Shown here: positions 3,744 through 5,129 of the stretch, in pieces
Numbering within the stretch: the stretch's first letter is position 1
Layout: each line of letters begins with the position of its first letter
Assembly: GCA_020853655.1 (NCBI GenBank)
Contig: JADYYL010000439.1
Coordinates: 1 to 5,129, forward strand
Source: Deltaproteobacteria bacterium
Lineage (GTDB): Bacteria > Bdellovibrionota_C > UBA2361 > SZUA-149 > JADYYL01
Reading direction: 5' to 3'
Length of the DNA: 5,129 nt
Notes under the pieces: generated by a model
What the model was told of the DNA's origin: nothing
What the model saw: the letters and a program-made list of their open reading frames with translations, nothing else
Databases searched by the model: none
Made by a program: the position numbers and the translations under genes

Positions 3744-5129
3744 TTACCCACATTCAGACACTTGAAGATGGCGCGCGATCCGAGAGTTCGGATTGCGAGC
3801 GATCTCCTGTGGCGTCCCCGTGGCGATCACCGATCCACCAAGGCTTCCACCCCCGGGCCCTAGTTCGATGACATGATCGGCTCTCGCGATCATTGTCGCG
3901 CTGTGCTCGATGAAGACGATTGAGTTCCCGCGCTCGGTAAAACTGCGCATCTCTCGCATCACCAGCGCTTGTTCTCCACCCGGAAGCCCCGCGCCAGGCT
4001 CGTCGAGAATCGCCACACCATTCGTCCTCAAACCCGACACGAGAACGCGCGCGAGCCGCACACGGTGAAGTTCACCGAGCGACAACGTTCGAAGCCCCTG
4101 AGAGAGACGCAAATATCCGAGCCCAAGTCGCATCGCGGCGGTCAGCGGGCTTGCAATCGGAGGAATTCGCAGGAGTAATTCGGCGAGCTCACGAATCTCG
4201 AGCGCTCCCATTTCTGCTATGGAGCGACCGCGATATCGATACTGACTGAGAAACGCAGCGTACCTCGTGCCACGACACTGCGGGCAGCGATCGGCGGTAG
4301 CTCCAACACAACGATCGCAACGAGAACGAGCAGAACGGCGTGCGAAATCGCGCGCCGTCACCCCCGCAGCCTGGGCAGCCGGGATGGCCGCATAGAGCTG
4401 CGCGAGCGGCTCAAGTACTCCGAGACTCGAGGCGACGGTTCCATCCACTGTGGCGGCGACCAGACGGCGCGCCGAGATCACTCGCGATACGATACCGTCC
4501 AGCGAGGCGCCCGTCGTTGAAGACATCTCGAGGGCCCGCTTCAACTCACCGGGCTTCGGGCGTCGTCGGAGCACCTGAAGCAGCGGCACGACAACGTCGA
4601 AGAGCAGCGTCGATTTCCCGGAACCCGATGCACCGCAGACGGCGACGATACATCCCAGCGGCAACGCAAGAGAGACCTCTCTGAGGTTATGCGCTCGAAC
4701 CGAACGAAGGTGGAGCGTTCCGTTCGAGCCTCGAGATGCAGGGACTTCTTCGATCGATTGAACGCTCGGAAGAGCCGCGCCCGGCTGCATGGACAGCACT
4801 CTTCCCCCCTCTTTCCCAGCGCCAGGGCCGAGCGCACACACGACTTCGGCGTGACGAGCCAAGGCCAGATTGTTCTCGACACAGAGGACGTTCTCTCCGC
4901 GGCGCGCCAGGGAGGTGAGTATCTGTCCAAGGGACTCCGTGTCGTCAGGGTGGAGTCCAAGAGAGGGCTCGTCGATAAGGTAGGTCAACCCGCGAAGCTC
5001 ACTCCCCAACACGCGCGCCAACCGCACTCGTTGCACTTCCCCGCCCGACAGCGTTCTCGTGAGCCGCACTAAACTGAGATAGCCCAATCCCAACTCGCGC
5101 ATTTTCCGGAGCGTTCCACTCACCCGCGA
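3744..5129 (-). CDS. Divergent UvrA-like twin ABC ATPase, C-terminal part (cut by right edge)
   Basis: 462 codons are visible and the frame is open through the edge. The GTG at 5123 is internal, because the first Walker A must lie upstream; residues are numbered from it. NBD1 shows LSGGEVQRVRLA (25-36), Walker B with YLIDEPSLGLH (48-58), and VENN (82-85) where UvrA has VEHD. NBD2 shows Walker A GASGSGKST (164-172), a short zinc module CxxC-x7-CxxC (269-283), signature LSLGE (347-351), Walker B AILDEPGAGL (371-380), an intact H407, and the UvrA-like ending ATGTPQEIA. UvrA scans DNA for damage and loads UvrB in nucleotide excision repair. Order and spacing are UvrA's, but the IDQSPIGRTPRSN block is replaced by an unrelated run (about 215-232). 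I take it for a UvrA paralogue, and would not name it uvrA. No uvrB or uvrC is visible. Confidence 0.85.
   Translation of the reverse strand, partial: SRVSGTLRKMRELGLGYLSLVRLTRTLSGGEVQRVRLARVLGSELRGLTYLIDEPSLGLHPDDTESLGQILTSLARRGENVLCVENNLALARHAEVVCALGPGAGKEGGRVLSMQPGAALPSVQSIEEVPASRGSNGTLHLRSVRAHNLREVSLALPLGCIVAVCGASGSGKSTLLFDVVVPLLQVLRRRPKPGELKRALEMSSTTGASLDGIVSRVISARRLVAATVDGTVASSLGVLEPLAQLYAAIPAAQAAGVTARDFARRSARSRCDRCVGATADRCPQCRGTRYAAFLSQYRYRGRSIAEMGALEIRELAELLLRIPPIASPLTAAMRLGLGYLRLSQGLRTLSLGELHRVRLARVLVSGLRTNGVAILDEPGAGLPGGEQALVMREMRSFTERGNSIVFIEHSATMIARADHVIELGPGGGSLGGSVIATGTPQEIARNPNSRIARHLQVSECG

Noticed and set aside
4340..5072. Open frames on the plus strand opposite the UvrA-like gene
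   Set aside because: Arg/Pro-rich translations antisense to conserved ABC motifs; expected shadows in GC-rich coding DNA.

Overview
The window looks like a chromosomal segment of a Gram-negative bacterium. Moderately high GC, an outer-membrane barrel protein with a signal peptide, an inner-membrane YqjE/holin-III-like gene and good Shine-Dalgarno sites all point that way. I cannot assign a lineage; a proteobacterial or former deltaproteobacterial source is a guess. There are seven genes, two of them cut by the window edges, and no sign of an insertion sequence, CRISPR array, tRNA or rRNA.

Positions 1-1504 hold a cell-envelope module. A DUF883/ElaB/YqjD-like amphipathic-helix protein is read leftward off the edge. 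It diverges from a two-gene rightward operon: a two-TM YqjE-like (holin superfamily III-like) protein, then a helical protein with a glycine-rich hydrophobic segment. The two operon genes overlap by 28 nt, and the second has its own strong ribosome binding site. The divergent gap of about 185 bp contains three dyads.

Positions 1523-3185 hold a divergent pair. A membrane-anchored protein tyrosine/dual-specificity phosphatase (HCX5R loop) is read leftward, and a TorF/Gcw_chp-like outer-membrane barrel is read rightward. Between them lies a 31-bp near-perfect palindrome (2295-2325), the best operator or RNA-switch candidate here.

Positions 3186-3520 are non-coding: a hairpin after the porin, a sigma54-like -24/-12 element, and a foldable leader ahead of a 66-residue acidic protein of unknown function (3521-3721).

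Positions 3744-5129 hold the C-terminal part of a divergent UvrA-like twin ABC ATPase, read leftward and entering from the right edge. Its second signature reads LSLGE, its first H-loop reads VENN, and its zinc module is 12 residues shorter than in E. coli UvrA. The two ABC losses would fall in the same composite ATP site, which suggests an asymmetric paralogue rather than the housekeeping repair protein. This gene and the small acidic gene are the least conventional content.
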